Shown here: piece after piece, positions 1 through 9,557 of the stretch
Layout: each line of letters opens with the position of its first letter
How positions within the stretch are numbered: position 1 is the stretch's first letter
Assembly: GCA_025349905.2 (NCBI GenBank)
Contig: MU624981.1
Span: 1 to 15,110, forward strand
Length of the DNA: 15,110 nucleotides
DNA from: Blastocladiella britannica
Taxonomy: Eukaryota; Blastocladiomycota; Blastocladiomycetes; Blastocladiales; Blastocladiaceae
Direction of reading: 5' to 3'
Notes under the pieces: model-generated
Seen by the model: only the letters and a program-made list of their open reading frames with translations
What the model was told of the DNA's origin: nothing
The model's database searches: none
Translations under genes and position numbers: made by a program

Positions 1-84
1 GCCATCTCATAGTTTGGCCCCCCTTCTACCTTCCAACTGGGCTCATACCCCTCCCACTCTCGATTTGCCTTTCCTTTTGGCATA

Positions 85-105
85 CCTGTACAGCAGTTGT
101 ACAGG
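85..105. promoter_or_regulatory. Perfect inverted repeat upstream of the first gene
   Basis: CCTGTACA (85-92) and TGTACAGG (98-105) are exact reverse complements separated by GCAGT. The dyad lies 100 bp before the chosen start codon at 205, so it could be the binding site of a dimeric regulator or a short hairpin in the 5' leader. No factor is assigned. The rest of 1-204 shows pyrimidine-rich sequence and no supported gene. Confidence 0.4.
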
Positions 106-204
106 ATCGAGATCACGTTGTTTCAGCTTTTTCCCATTTCCTTGGATTTCCGGATTGGTTGTGACTGGCGTGTGGCCCAATACCGCATTTTAAAGAACGC
201 AAGA

Positions 205-900
205 ATGGGCAAGCTCTCGGCCGCCGTCGTCTCCATCGCCCGCCCGGCCAATGAACACTACTACGTGGCCAACCGCACGTCCACCCCGCTCGAGGTGCGC
301 GTCTCCAACGCGTCGGGCGGGTCGCGCGACTGGTTCACTTTACTCCCGGGCCAGTCCGACTTTTGGCGCCGGGGCGCTCACTGCTGGGAAGTGGTGGTGG
401 CCCGCGACCCGCGCCGCCGCGACCACCACCTGGGCTGTTACCTGCAGTCCGGGTCCACGCTGGTCATTGACGCTGTCCACGAACACGGGTTCTTGCCCCC
501 ACCGGAACTGGCGGTGATCGAGGGCGGGGCCACCGTCGTACCTGATTCCTTGGATACTACCAGTTCCATGCCTCCACTGCCAATCGAGACCGTCAACGCG
601 TCAGCGGAACCCGTACATGTCCGCGTGTCGCGACTGAACCGCGTGCGATCACCATCGTCATCGACGTGGAACAGCGACGACGAGGAGGAAGAGCACAACG
701 ATAGCAGCAGTGACGACGACAGTGATAGCGACCGCGAGGGCGAGTCGGGTTCCGGCGGAGGGAAATGGATTCTCTTGGAACCGTTGGCCCGACACGCGTG
801 GACGCGACGCGACCATGAGATGGTCATGGTCAAGCGCTCCGACGGCCGGCGGCTAGGCGCGTACGTGAGCGCCGGGTCGCGGGTCACGTTTCGGGGGTGA
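205..900 (+). CDS. Unknown 231-residue protein with a duplicated domain
   Basis: I do not recognise the family. The start at 205 (MGKLSAAVV) is chosen because the open frame further upstream has no ATG and crosses the AT-rich leader. Two halves can be aligned by eye: residues about 20-88 and about 127-231 share the order N-x-S/T-x-x-P-hydrophobic-x-VRVS, then W-x-x-L-x-P, W-x-R, H, V-x-x-R, LG-x-Y and GS. The second copy is interrupted by an acidic Ser/Asp/Glu stretch at about residues 150-190. The copies look like small beta-rich domains, loosely reminiscent of the repeats in VPS13-type lipid-transfer proteins, but that is only a visual impression. No signal peptide, membrane segment or intron is seen. 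An AT-rich stretch at 958-975 may serve the transcript's 3' end. Coding potential is good from codon use and the internal repeat; function is unknown. Confidence 0.7.
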   Translation: MGKLSAAVVSIARPANEHYYVANRTSTPLEVRVSNASGGSRDWFTLLPGQSDFWRRGAHCWEVVVARDPRRRDHHLGCYLQSGSTLVIDAVHEHGFLPPPELAVIEGGATVVPDSLDTTSSMPPLPIETVNASAEPVHVRVSRLNRVRSPSSSTWNSDDEEEEHNDSSSDDDSDSDREGESGSGGGKWILLEPLARHAWTRRDHEMVMVKRSDGRRLGAYVSAGSRVTFRG

Positions 901-1304
901 ATGAGCGAATCGTGTCCATGATCCCGCTTGATCGCATTTCCACTTTCCCTCTATTGTTTAAAAATATAAAATATCTTGGCTAATGATCCCTGCAACTGCT
1001 GCTCATGCCCTGCGACAACGGCACACAGTCGCTAATGCTGCCAGTGGTGGTGGTGTTGGTAGTGCACCGGTCGCTCCGACGTTCCCGCGCTCCGACAGTG
1101 CATGCGCGTTGTCGGAAACCTCGGATCAAGACCAGCAACTACCCCGCGCCAAGACCGCCCTATTGACAACGTCGCCCCATCGCAAGCCCGCCCACCACCC
1201 AGCACCACCGCGCGACCGGTCTTTTCGGACTCGTACGCGCTAAATATATTTCCCCGCATTCAAAACGTTTCACATTAAAAATTACAGGCTACTCCAAACT
1301 CGAC
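901..1304 (+). other. Gene-free gap upstream of the acyltransferase
   Basis: No credible gene is visible in these 404 bp; the open frames here are low-complexity and lack any recognisable motif. The left end carries an AT-rich run (958-975) that may be the 3' end of the upstream gene. The middle carries a 9-bp direct repeat, CGCTCCGAC, at 1072-1080 and 1088-1096. Near the right end a TATA-like TAAATATATT lies at 1241-1250, about 55 bp before the ATG at 1305, so the segment probably holds the acyltransferase promoter and 5' leader. Confidence 0.4.
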
Positions 1305-3099
1305 ATGGACCGCCTGATGGCCGAACGTGACGAATTTCGCGGGTTCTACGTCATGTTCTGGGTCTCGATCGCGTTTTACGCCGCATGGACCGTCCTGAGC
1401 AATTTACAATCGCGTGGGATACTGTTCAGCTTGGATCTCTGGCACGGCATGACGCGCGGGATCGGCCGCGCCATCCTCACCGACCTCAAGATGGTCTCCA
1501 CTCTGTTTGGATCCATGGTGCTCACGTACTTGCACGCGTGGCGGCTCATTTCCCCAACCACGGGCGCTTGGCTGCAGATTAGCTACGAGGTACCTGTGTA
1601 ATTTTTTTTTTTTTTGGCCAAGTCTTGGCAACTCCAAAAAAAAATACCATATTGACGGATCCACCAAAATATACACAGACGGCATTTGTCCTTGGCTGGG
1701 TCTCGTCCATCTACCGCAGTAACTATTACTGGACGCAGACTTCGTTCCTGGTGCTGCACACGCTGTCCAATTTCTTCAAGATCCACTCGTACAACTCCAC
1801 CATTCGCAAACTGGCCGCGGCCGAGATCCGCCGCCGTCACTTGCTCCGCACCCTCATTTCGGCCGACCTGAGCAGCAGTACCAGTAGTGACAGCGCTCCC
1901 GTGGATCCCGCGACCGAAGCCGCCAACTACGCCGAGCTTGACCATCTCGAGGCAGTACTGTGCCCACATGGCACGCTGCGGTACCCTGCGCATGTGTCTC
2001 TGACAAACTTCGCCGATTACTTGATTTGTCCCACTGTTGTTGTGTGTAACTTTTATTCTGTTGCTTTTTGACTGTCCTGCTGATCCATACGACAAAAACA
2101 ATAGTACGAGCTCGAGTACCCGAGAACCGAGTGTATTCGCTGGCGCTACGTGGCAGTCAAAGCGGCCACGGGCATTGCTGCCGTGTCCGTCATGTTCCTG
2201 ACAGTGGAGAGCCATGTGCTGCCCATCGTCAGCAAACCACAGGGACTTGCGCAGTTCCCGGGGGCGGTCCTGCACTTGTTCCTCCCATTCATTGCCATGT
2301 TCTTGATGACGTTCATTGTGCTGTTCGAGTCTGCGTGCAACGGATTGGCGGAGTTGTCGTGTTTTGCTGTATGTCCTCCGGCGTTTGTCTGTGGATAATG
2401 TGTACTGACTCTTTTAATCACAGGATCGGCATTTCTATGACGACTGGTACAATAGCAGTACATTTGAGCAGTTTGCTCGCAAGTGGAATCGTCCTGGTGC
2501 GTAATCTATTTCGCTCATTTGCAATTCAGACCACCATGACTGACCAAGAGATACCTTTAGTCCACGAGTTCCTCCACGTACGTTCGCACACATGCACAGA
2601 CTGATCCACACCTTCAAGTTTCCTCACACTTGTTGTAAACATTAGAGACACGTCTACCTCGAACTGCACAAGGAGTTTGCGGTCCCGAAACCCAAGGCCC
2701 AGTTCCTCACGTTCCTGTTCTCGTCGGTGCTGCACGAGGCGGCGATCTTTGTAATCACCCGCAAATTCCGCATGTACTTTTTCGTGATGCAAATGTTCCA
2801 GCTGGTGCTGATCTGGGCCGCGAGGCACCCACTGATCCGCCGCCACCCGGTCGCGGGGAACGCGTTCTTCTGGTTCGGCATGTTTCTGATGATTCCAACG
2901 CTGACGGCCGGGTATTGCTGTTCGTTTTCTTTGTTTTTATTGATTCATTACATTTGCTCACACGATCCTAACGTGCTGTAGGGTACTGACCAATAAAAAA
3001 TGGAGCCTGGGCGTGCTTGCCCAGCAGCTGCACGATCGATGGACGATCGCATTTTGTGACTTTTTCATCCTCGAAATGATTCCTTTCCTTTCAATGTAA
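1305..3099 (+). CDS. Sterol O-acyltransferase (ARE type, MBOAT family)
   Basis: ER membrane enzyme of the MBOAT family, expected to esterify sterols with fatty acyl-CoA for storage in lipid droplets. Seven exons give 461 residues: 1305-1589, 1679-2041, 2105-2368, 2424-2496, 2561-2577, 2646-2911 and 2982-3099; all introns have GT/AG ends and the phases agree. Landmarks are FRGFYVMFW near residue 12, YELEYPRT after the second intron, the motif FYDDWYN (residues 308-314, usually FYxDWWN), KWNRPVHEFLHRHVY, and VLHE with the likely catalytic His at about 364. Several hydrophobic membrane segments are evident. RHVY after PVHxFL resembles yeast ARE1/ARE2 more than DGAT1, so sterol is the favoured acceptor; diacylglycerol cannot be excluded. 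Exon 5 is only 17 nt. The last exon is least certain: reading through its intron gives a different tail ending at 2981. The gene converges on LTV1, whose stop is 63 bp away. Confidence 0.9.
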
Positions 3100-3162
3100 C
3101 CACCACTCAAGCTTTTCGGTGTAATGGGGGGATGTACATTCACTATTTCAAGAAAGGATAAA

Positions 3163-5354
3163 TCAAATAATCGTCACGCCCTTGGCCGTCTGCTTCTTGA
3201 CGATCGCCACCCGCGTCTGCCGCACGTCCTCCTGCTTGAATGCGGTCTTGAGCTCCTTCTTAGCCGCGCGTCGGTCGCGTTTCGCGTCCTTGAGCGCCTG
3301 CTTGCGCGCGCGCTTGTCGTCGCGGTCCTCGTATTTGGACCGCGCCGCGCCCAAGTTAACGGCCTCGACCATCTCGTCTTCTTCATCCGAATCGTCCGAG
3401 TCCTGGTCTTGGCGGGGAGCATCGTCGTCGGATTCGGCGGCAGCGGCAGCAGCCGAGGACATGGGCAGACCGGTGCGGGCCGACAACCGAATCGGCGCGG
3501 CGGTGCTGGCCATCACTTCTTCGACCATGGCCGCGAGCGGCGACGGCGTCAATGGCTTTGCAGCAGCGGCAGCAGCGCGACCCGAGGCCGGAATCACCGT
3601 GGGTGGCGCGCCGCCAGCGACCGACGACGCGACCGTGGACCCCGCCTTGGGCACGCGCCGGGTGCGCCGCCCGCGCTCCGAAATGACCGCCGGATGGTTA
3701 TCCAAGTTCGAATACGTGGACAAGATCGACTCGCAGTCCCACCGTTCGTTGGCGTACTTGTCCTCGACCAAGTGAATCTTGGGCAACGTGCGCGCGTCTT
3801 CGTCCGGATCCGCCACCTCGCGCACTTCCTGCATCGCGTACTTGCGCAGCAGGTGCTCGCGCGGCAACTCGACGCCGTTGTCATCGGTGCGCATCAGGCG
3901 ACGCACTTCCTCGTACTGGCCCACACCGCCGCCCTGGACCGCCAGGTTCTCGTAGGGGGTGTTGTGGGTGGTCACGGACGTGGTGGTCAGGAACTCGTCC
4001 ATCAGCGCATCGACAAACTGCTTTTGTTCAGCCGATAGCGTCGGGGGCGCGGGGGCATCGACGGCGCCCAGCTGGTCGTCGGCGTACTCGCGCTCGAGCG
4101 CATCAAACCGGTCGTCCAAGAGCTCCAGGTGCGACGTGCGCGTCAGCACCGACGACGTCATGGACGACACGGACGACGCGTTGCCGCCGCCGCGTGTACT
4201 GCCACGAGCGGAAGTGCCAGTGCCGCGGTTGATGCGGTCGGACGCGCGCTCGGCCCGGAGCGCCAGAATCTCGGGCGGCACATCCTGGTCATCCTCATCC
4301 GAGGAACTGCCCACGTACGAGTCATTGTCGTCATCACTGGACGCATGCAAGTTCTTGATCCGCGCGGCCATGGTCCAGTCCACCACGTCCGGGTTCTCTT
4401 CTTCCTGCCGCTTGGCTTCCGCCGCCGCCACCAGCGCCGCCATCTCGGAATCGATCTTGTCTTTGGCCAAGTTGGCAAAGTAACTGTCAGGTTGCTCCTC
4501 AACGTACGCGTCGTCTTCGAGCGCCGCCAGCACCTCGCGAATGTCATCGGGCAAGTCCAGGCCCAGACCAATCCCGCCGTCGGCCGTCGACTCGGCGATA
4601 ATGTCGCGCGGGCGTTCGGTAGTCGGGGCGACAATGTCCTTTTTTAATGAGATGGGTAAGTCGAGTCAAAATAGTCGAAATGCATGAAGAAAGCGTACAT
4701 CATTGAAGACAATGCCAGCACCAGCACGGCGCTTGGGCTTATCCGAGGCGGCCGGGATGAACGTGGATCCGGCGCCGCCCATCGGCTTCAGGTGCTTAAG
4801 GTAGTCGTAGTCGCGGTCGTCGTAGAAGATGCCAAAGAGGGCGGCCTTGCCGGCGCGTCTATTATTTCATCCATTGTCATTTTCCATTGTCGAAGGACGA
4901 GGAGCGTTACGTACGAGTCCTCGGTATCGTCAGCGGCAGCCACCCGCGATGCCGACGAAGATGCAGCAGCAGCAGCAGCAGAAGGAGCACGACTTTCCTC
5001 ACCACTCACAGCATCGTCATCGTACTCGTCATACCGGTCCTCATCCTCATCCTCGTCCTCGTAGTACTCGCTGTCGTCCGTCCAATCCGACTCTTCTGAT
5101 GACGGCTCCTGCTCCAAGATATCATGCAACTCCTCTGCCAAACGAGCGTGCGTGGCCTCAGACACGTCGCGCGCGGCCGAGTCGCGCGTGTTGCCCGCAT
5201 TGGCCTTGCGCACCGCGTTGGGTGAGGGTGCCACGGGCTTGAGCACAAACGGCGTGGCCTCCTCGTCGTGGAACTTGGTGTCGCGGTGCGACCGGTGAAC
5301 TACCTGGAAGTGCGCGGCGGACTTGCGGTCAATGAATGGCTTTTTCTTGCCCAT
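3163..5354 (-). CDS. LTV1: 40S ribosome biogenesis factor LTV1
   Basis: LTV1 is a non-ribosomal assembly factor of pre-40S particles; in yeast it works with Enp1 and Rps3 and is released after phosphorylation by casein kinase 1. Three exons encode 691 residues: 5354-4915, 4858-4699 and 4638-3163, with introns of 56 and 60 nt. The family can be followed from end to end: KKKPFIDRKSAAHFQVVHRS at residues 4-23, FYDDRDYDYLKHL in exon 2, the LPDDIREVLAALEDDAY segment near 228, MTSSV at about 360 followed by DDRFDALEREYADD, WDCESILSTYSNLDNHP at about 500-516, and a Lys/Arg-rich coiled tail containing DKRARKQALKDAKRDRR. It is longer than human LTV1 because of acidic and Ala/Ser low-complexity inserts. 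It begins 106 bp after the stop of the zinc cluster gene on the same strand. Several long frames on the opposite strand are GC-driven shadows. Confidence 0.96.
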
Positions 5355-5460
5355 AGTTAATTATTGCGATGAGGTACACGGAAAGAGACCTAACAAAAAA
5401 TATGGCTAATTTCCGTACTACCCGTGACCCCGTCGCCACCAAACCCGCGCCCCTTGTTAC

Positions 5461-8400
5461 TTACCACCCACCACGCCCAAACGACGCCGGCGTGACCCCG
5501 TCCAGCATTGACCCGAGCGCGTCCAGCTGCGAAGTTTCGCTCGTGGCTGTGGCGGCACCACCAACAGGCATCGGCCACTCGAACACTGTCGCCAGGTTGT
5601 GCGCGTTGAGCTGGGCCGGGAACGCCGGTAACGACCCGAGCGAGAACGGGTTGATTGGCATTTTTTGCTGCTGCGAGTCACCGCTGCTCGTACTGACGGC
5701 GCCACCGCCCATGGCAATCGCGGGCCACATGGCCGCGGCCGCGGGCGACGTGCCCATGTACCCGTCCATGCTTCCGGTAGCGGTCGTCGCCGTCGGCAAG
5801 GCACTGGCGAATGGCTGCGACGACGACGAGCCCGAAGCGGAGGAGAACGGCGTGGCGCCGGCACCCCCACCGGCCGACGCGGCGAAAAACGGCCACACGG
5901 GTGGCGCGGCCACCGACACGGGCGCGCTGGTGGTCGGCGGCCATGCGCCGTACACGCCCATGCTGCCACTGTTGTTGTTGGGATTGGTTCCGGGCGGTGG
6001 TAACGTCGATAACTGCTGCTGTTGGCCCGTGGTCGTCGCCAAAGGTCGCGTGAAAAGCCCACCAAACGCGCTCGGACCCGCTGCGCCCGTAAACCCTGCT
6101 GCTGCTGCTGCTGCCGCAGGACACCCAGCGGCGGCCATGGCGGCGCATTGGGACTTCATGTTCCCGTACAGTTCCTGGAACACGAGCGGGTTGGGCTGAG
6201 CGCGGCTAAACAGCGTTTCGAGCCCAAACAGCGGTGGCGAGGATGCGTCCAGCCCGTTCTCCTCGGTGCCGCTGCTGCTGCCGCCACTCGGGGAAGATCG
6301 GTCCATGGGCGGGCTGGGGTGAACGCTCCCTCCCGAAGATGCTGCTCCTGAACCTGGTGGAGTTGGCTCGGCAGGGATCATAAACGACGTGGTAGCCAAC
6401 GGTTTCTTGAGCCTGGACCCCTCGAGAGGCACGGTCGACGGCACGGGAATGCGCGAAATGAGTTCCGAGAACGCCTCGGCAGGCATGCACCGAGTGTGCA
6501 CTGGGTCCGACGCCGCTAGTTGCAGTGGGAGGTGCGTCCAGTTCGGGTTCAAGTGAATGTACTCGTTGATCAGCGTGTTGGTAGCCAGCAGTTGGGGCTC
6601 TGGGTCCAGCTGCATCAGCTCGAATGCTGTTTCATATTTCGTTGAGTGACCAATCAAACCAAAAGTAAAAATATTAGGAGGTACCTTGCTCGGCCGTGTA
6701 ATCGAACCGCTTAAACACCCAAATCAAGTGCTCCTTGAGCTTTTCCAAATCGACTTTTTTACCCCTCAGGTTCGCCATGATTTCCTGAATCACCAGCGAC
6801 AGTTGCGCGGTGATGGGCCACGTATGCGAAACCACCAGGATCACGTCGTGGATCGCCTGCAGGTACTGCACGACGTTGCGGGTGGTGGACCGGTCGCCCG
6901 TGGCGTCGTGGGTCGCCAGCAAAACACACACCGACAGCATCGACAGGATCTCGTGGAACAGCTGGTACGGGTAGGTGGCAAAGTGCGGCTGAATGGCGGC
7001 AATGATGCCGGCCATGGCGCGTAAGGCCGTTTCCAGGAGTAACAAGTACTGCTGTTTGAGTGGCGATGCGACGACCGAGGACCGAACCGTGATGAGTGGG
7101 CTATTTAATATATTTCGGTCAGTTATTTGAAAAACTTCATGAGAAAAAATAACGAACGTACCGATACAAAACAATGACGAGCGAGTAGTAGCGCAGGTTC
7201 AGGGCCGCCGTCTGGGAGCGCAACGTCACGTCGGTCTCGTTTGGGTTGAATTGCATCCGACTTGGGAGCTCGTTGCGGTACGTGGAGAGAAGCGAGTGCT
7301 TCATATGTATTGCAATGAGTTGCTGCGCTCCAACAACAGAACAAATATGTAATGTACCAAATCGGGAAGTGTATAAGGCAGGTTCCGGCGATGCTGGAGC
7401 GAGTTAATGGTCCGGATCACTCGCGACGAAATATCGGCCAGGCGTATGCTCCAAACGAAGTACTCGTCCGGCTCCACCAGCAGGTCGTGCCGGTACTTGG
7501 CCTTGTTTTCGGGTGTTGCCAGGAACGTGTCAAAGTTCAAAAAGCAGTCCTCAGAGTGGATCATGAGCGGGCGACCCAACAAGAACGACATATGCGTATC
7601 GAGGGACTTGCAGAACGACCTGTCCAGATATCGCAGTGTAAATTAATCGAAAAAAAAAAAGGAAATAAGGAAGAATGAACAAACCAAGTCTTGCTCCAGG
7701 TCGGAATGCACGTGTGCATTTTCCGGAAAGGCTCGGCCCGTAAGTCCAAGTGCAGCCCCATGTCCTGGGCCATGCGAATGGCCATGCCCGCCAGCGTCCA
7801 CGAGTTGCCTCCAGGTGAGGCGAGCGAGTGCATGGTCAGCAGCAGTGCGAGCTGCACGCTTTCAATGGCCATGACGTGTGCGCCGACCAAGTTACTGATG
7901 CGGCGTTTTGTACGGTCTGCAAACACTTTTGATAAAAGTACAGGCGTGGTCAGCACCGTGAGGCCGTGCGCGAGCTCGTACTTGACCAGGACCAAAGACA
8001 GCACCCCGTACAAAAGCGAGTGGTTAGGCGTAGGCTTGTCCAGCTCGGCGTAGACCGACTCGCGGTCCAAAAACGGCGTCCACTTGTGCTGGGTTTCAAA
8101 GTACATGTCCAGGAACGCGGTCACCACAAGTCGGTTCGGGAACAGGTACCGGTCGTATGCGATTTCCGACAGCGGGATGCGCTGCTCGTAGAACTGCGAT
8201 AGCACGTACACGCCGTCGTTGAGCGACTGTGACCAAGGGCGAAGCAGGTGCATCCCCGTGGACTGCCCGTGCGTGCTGTAGGACCGAGCACGGCCCTCGT
8301 CGTCCAGCGTCGCAATGATCACAAACGAGTCGGCGAGCTCGGCAATGTCCCGCGCCGTCGCTTGCTTGGTCAGGTGGCTCGGGGTGCCGCCACTACTGGT

Positions 8401-8485
8401 TCCAGTCGTGTGGGACGATGCGCCCATGAGGCTGCCAGCAGCGCTCGGTGGAGCGGGGGTGAATCCCGACCCGTGGTGGATCGAT

Positions 8486-8532
<47 letters not shown>

Positions 8533-9100
8533 CTGGAGAAGGTGAAAGGGCGGGCTGATGCTGCCATCTGCACTGCCGTCAGCGCTGGGCGGTGTCCCGC
8601 TGGCAGGAGCGGTCGTCGATCGGGCAGGGGCATCATGCATGACAGTAGACGAGGCGGTGGCATCGCTGGCAGCAGTATCGGTACCCGGTCGGCCCTTCGG
8701 CGTGCGCCTCCGTTTGGGCGCGGTCGCGTACGAGCAATCGAGGTTGAATTCGCGGCAGTGACGGCACGGCAGGTCGCCATCGCACTTGACTTTACGTCGT
8801 CGGCACGTTTCGCATGCCTTTTATATATATATATTTTTATCAGTTAATCTTTTTGTATTGTCAGGAATAAATTATGGTAGAGACCTGCGTAATGCGAGCT
8901 CGCTTGGTCTTGGGCGCCTCAGAGCCATTGTCCAGTGAGTCGTCGAGAAGCGGAGCAGTGATTGCTGGTTCGGGAAGAGGCACCGCGAGAGGCATCGGCG
9001 GCTGCATGACCCCGGAAAGAGGAGCACCGTACGCAGAGATCGGCTGCAGTACTGGCGGCGCTCCTCCCGCCGGCTGCTGCGATTGGAGCGGGAACGACAT
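5461..9100 (-). CDS. Zn2Cys6 fungal transcription factor (XlnR-like cluster)
   Basis: Nuclear DNA-binding regulator of the fungal zinc cluster family. Six exons give 1109 residues: 9100-8885, 8817-7685, 7619-7358, 7298-7162, 7100-6685 and 6626-5461. An in-frame TAA at 9121-9119 supports the ATG at 9100. The cluster is ACETCRRRKVKCDG, then PCRHCREFNLDC, with cysteines at residues 74, 77, 84, 90, 93 and 100, followed by a basic KRRRTPKGRP linker; the spacing and the PCxHCxEFxLxC part resemble XlnR-type activators. The first intron ends directly before the cluster. A 17-Gln tract lies at 167-183. The regulatory middle domain (fungal_trans type) runs from about residue 307 (FLDMYFETQHKWTPFLD) through WSFCKSLDTHMSFLLGRPLMI across intron 2. 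The C-terminal third is Gly/Ala/Pro/Ser-rich and may be an activation region. The exon 4 start is uncertain: an in-frame CAG acceptor at 7324-7323 would add 8 residues but leave a 35-nt intron. Target genes are unknown. Confidence 0.93.
6097..6117 (-). repeat. Poly-alanine triplet run in the zinc cluster gene
   Basis: Six GCA codons and one GCG encode seven alanines in the C-terminal low-complexity region. On the plus strand this is a (TGC)n run, the same triplet family that encodes glutamine elsewhere in this gene. Confidence 0.8.
8485..8535 (-). repeat. Poly-glutamine tract (CAG/CAA repeat)
   Basis: Seventeen consecutive Gln codons. The 5' part is pure CAG (five codons) and the rest alternates CAA and CAG, so it is a partly interrupted triplet repeat. 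It lies between the zinc cluster and the regulatory domain, a place where fungal activators often carry Gln-rich segments. Length variation between strains would be expected. Confidence 0.95.
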
Positions 9101-9359
9101 TCCGACGGAACGGATGATTTATAACTTGGACGCGTCAAGCACTTACTAAAGCAGTCACGACAAGGGACTGGACAGTGGAGCTCGTTTAAAGGAAAGCGCG
9201 AAGCGAAATCCAGGGAGCGAGCGAAGGAACAAAGCATACCCGCGAACATCCATCCATGGCGTGGGGGTCGACTGGATGATTCAACGTGGCAACAGTGCGA
9301 TTATGTCATGTCAAAATTAAACGCTCTCTTTTGCCAATTAATTGATTAAACAACGAAAA
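9101..9359. promoter_or_regulatory. Shared upstream region of two divergent genes
   Basis: These 259 bp separate the start codons of the zinc cluster regulator (leftward) and the complex I subunit (rightward), so both promoters must lie here or within 5' leaders. A TATAAAT reads leftward at about 9124-9118, and a CCAAT pentamer reads rightward at 9334-9338, but both are very close to their start codons and may not be functional. No gene is supported inside. Confidence 0.5.
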
Positions 9360-9557
9360 ATGACCGCCAAGTACAAGGACCCCTGGGCCCGCCGCGAGGC
9401 ATGGCGCCTGCACCCCATCTTTTCGACCCGCTCCCAGCTGCGGGGCGCGTTCCCCGGCCTCGGCATTGCCACCGCCGCCTTTGCAACCTACTGTGTGGTG
9501 GAGCACTTTTTCTTCAAGGGCGACGACCACCACGGTCACGGTGAGGGTCACCACTAA
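9360..9557 (+). CDS. Complex I accessory subunit B12 / NDUFB3-like
   Basis: Small accessory subunit of the membrane arm of mitochondrial NADH:ubiquinone oxidoreductase, with no catalytic role of its own. The 65-residue product starts MTAKYKDPWARREAWR; the DPWxRxEAWR block is the hallmark of the NDUFB3 family, also seen in human NDUFB3. Residues about 31-51 (FPGLGIATAAFATYCVVEHFF) form the single membrane helix, and the protein ends in a His-rich, Gly/Glu-containing tail, typical of fungal members. It is shorter than the roughly 98-residue human protein because the N-terminal extension is missing. The ATG at 9360 is the first in the frame and no intron is needed. AT-rich sequence downstream (9571-9620) probably serves 3' end formation. 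Confidence 0.92.
   Translation: MTAKYKDPWARREAWRLHPIFSTRSQLRGAFPGLGIATAAFATYCVVEHFFFKGDDHHGHGEGHH

Noticed and set aside
983..1243. Possible 86-codon gene in the gap before the acyltransferase
   Set aside because: Low complexity, no recognisable motif and an opposing frame over the same bases; treated as intergenic.
1583..2275. Minus-strand frame of 230 codons
   Set aside because: Runs across acyltransferase exons 1-3 and their introns in antisense; no independent support.
3124..4038. Long plus-strand open frame of 304 codons
   Set aside because: It lies opposite the strongly supported LTV1 exon 3; it is an antisense shadow produced by GC-rich codons.
5369..6199. Plus-strand open frame of 276 codons, Ala/Pro/Gly-rich
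   Set aside because: Antisense to the last exon of the zinc cluster gene, no motif, and composition mirrors the sense strand.
8248..8847. Plus-strand frame with a poly-Leu run
   Set aside because: The Leu run is the antisense of the Gln tract in the zinc cluster gene; not a membrane protein.
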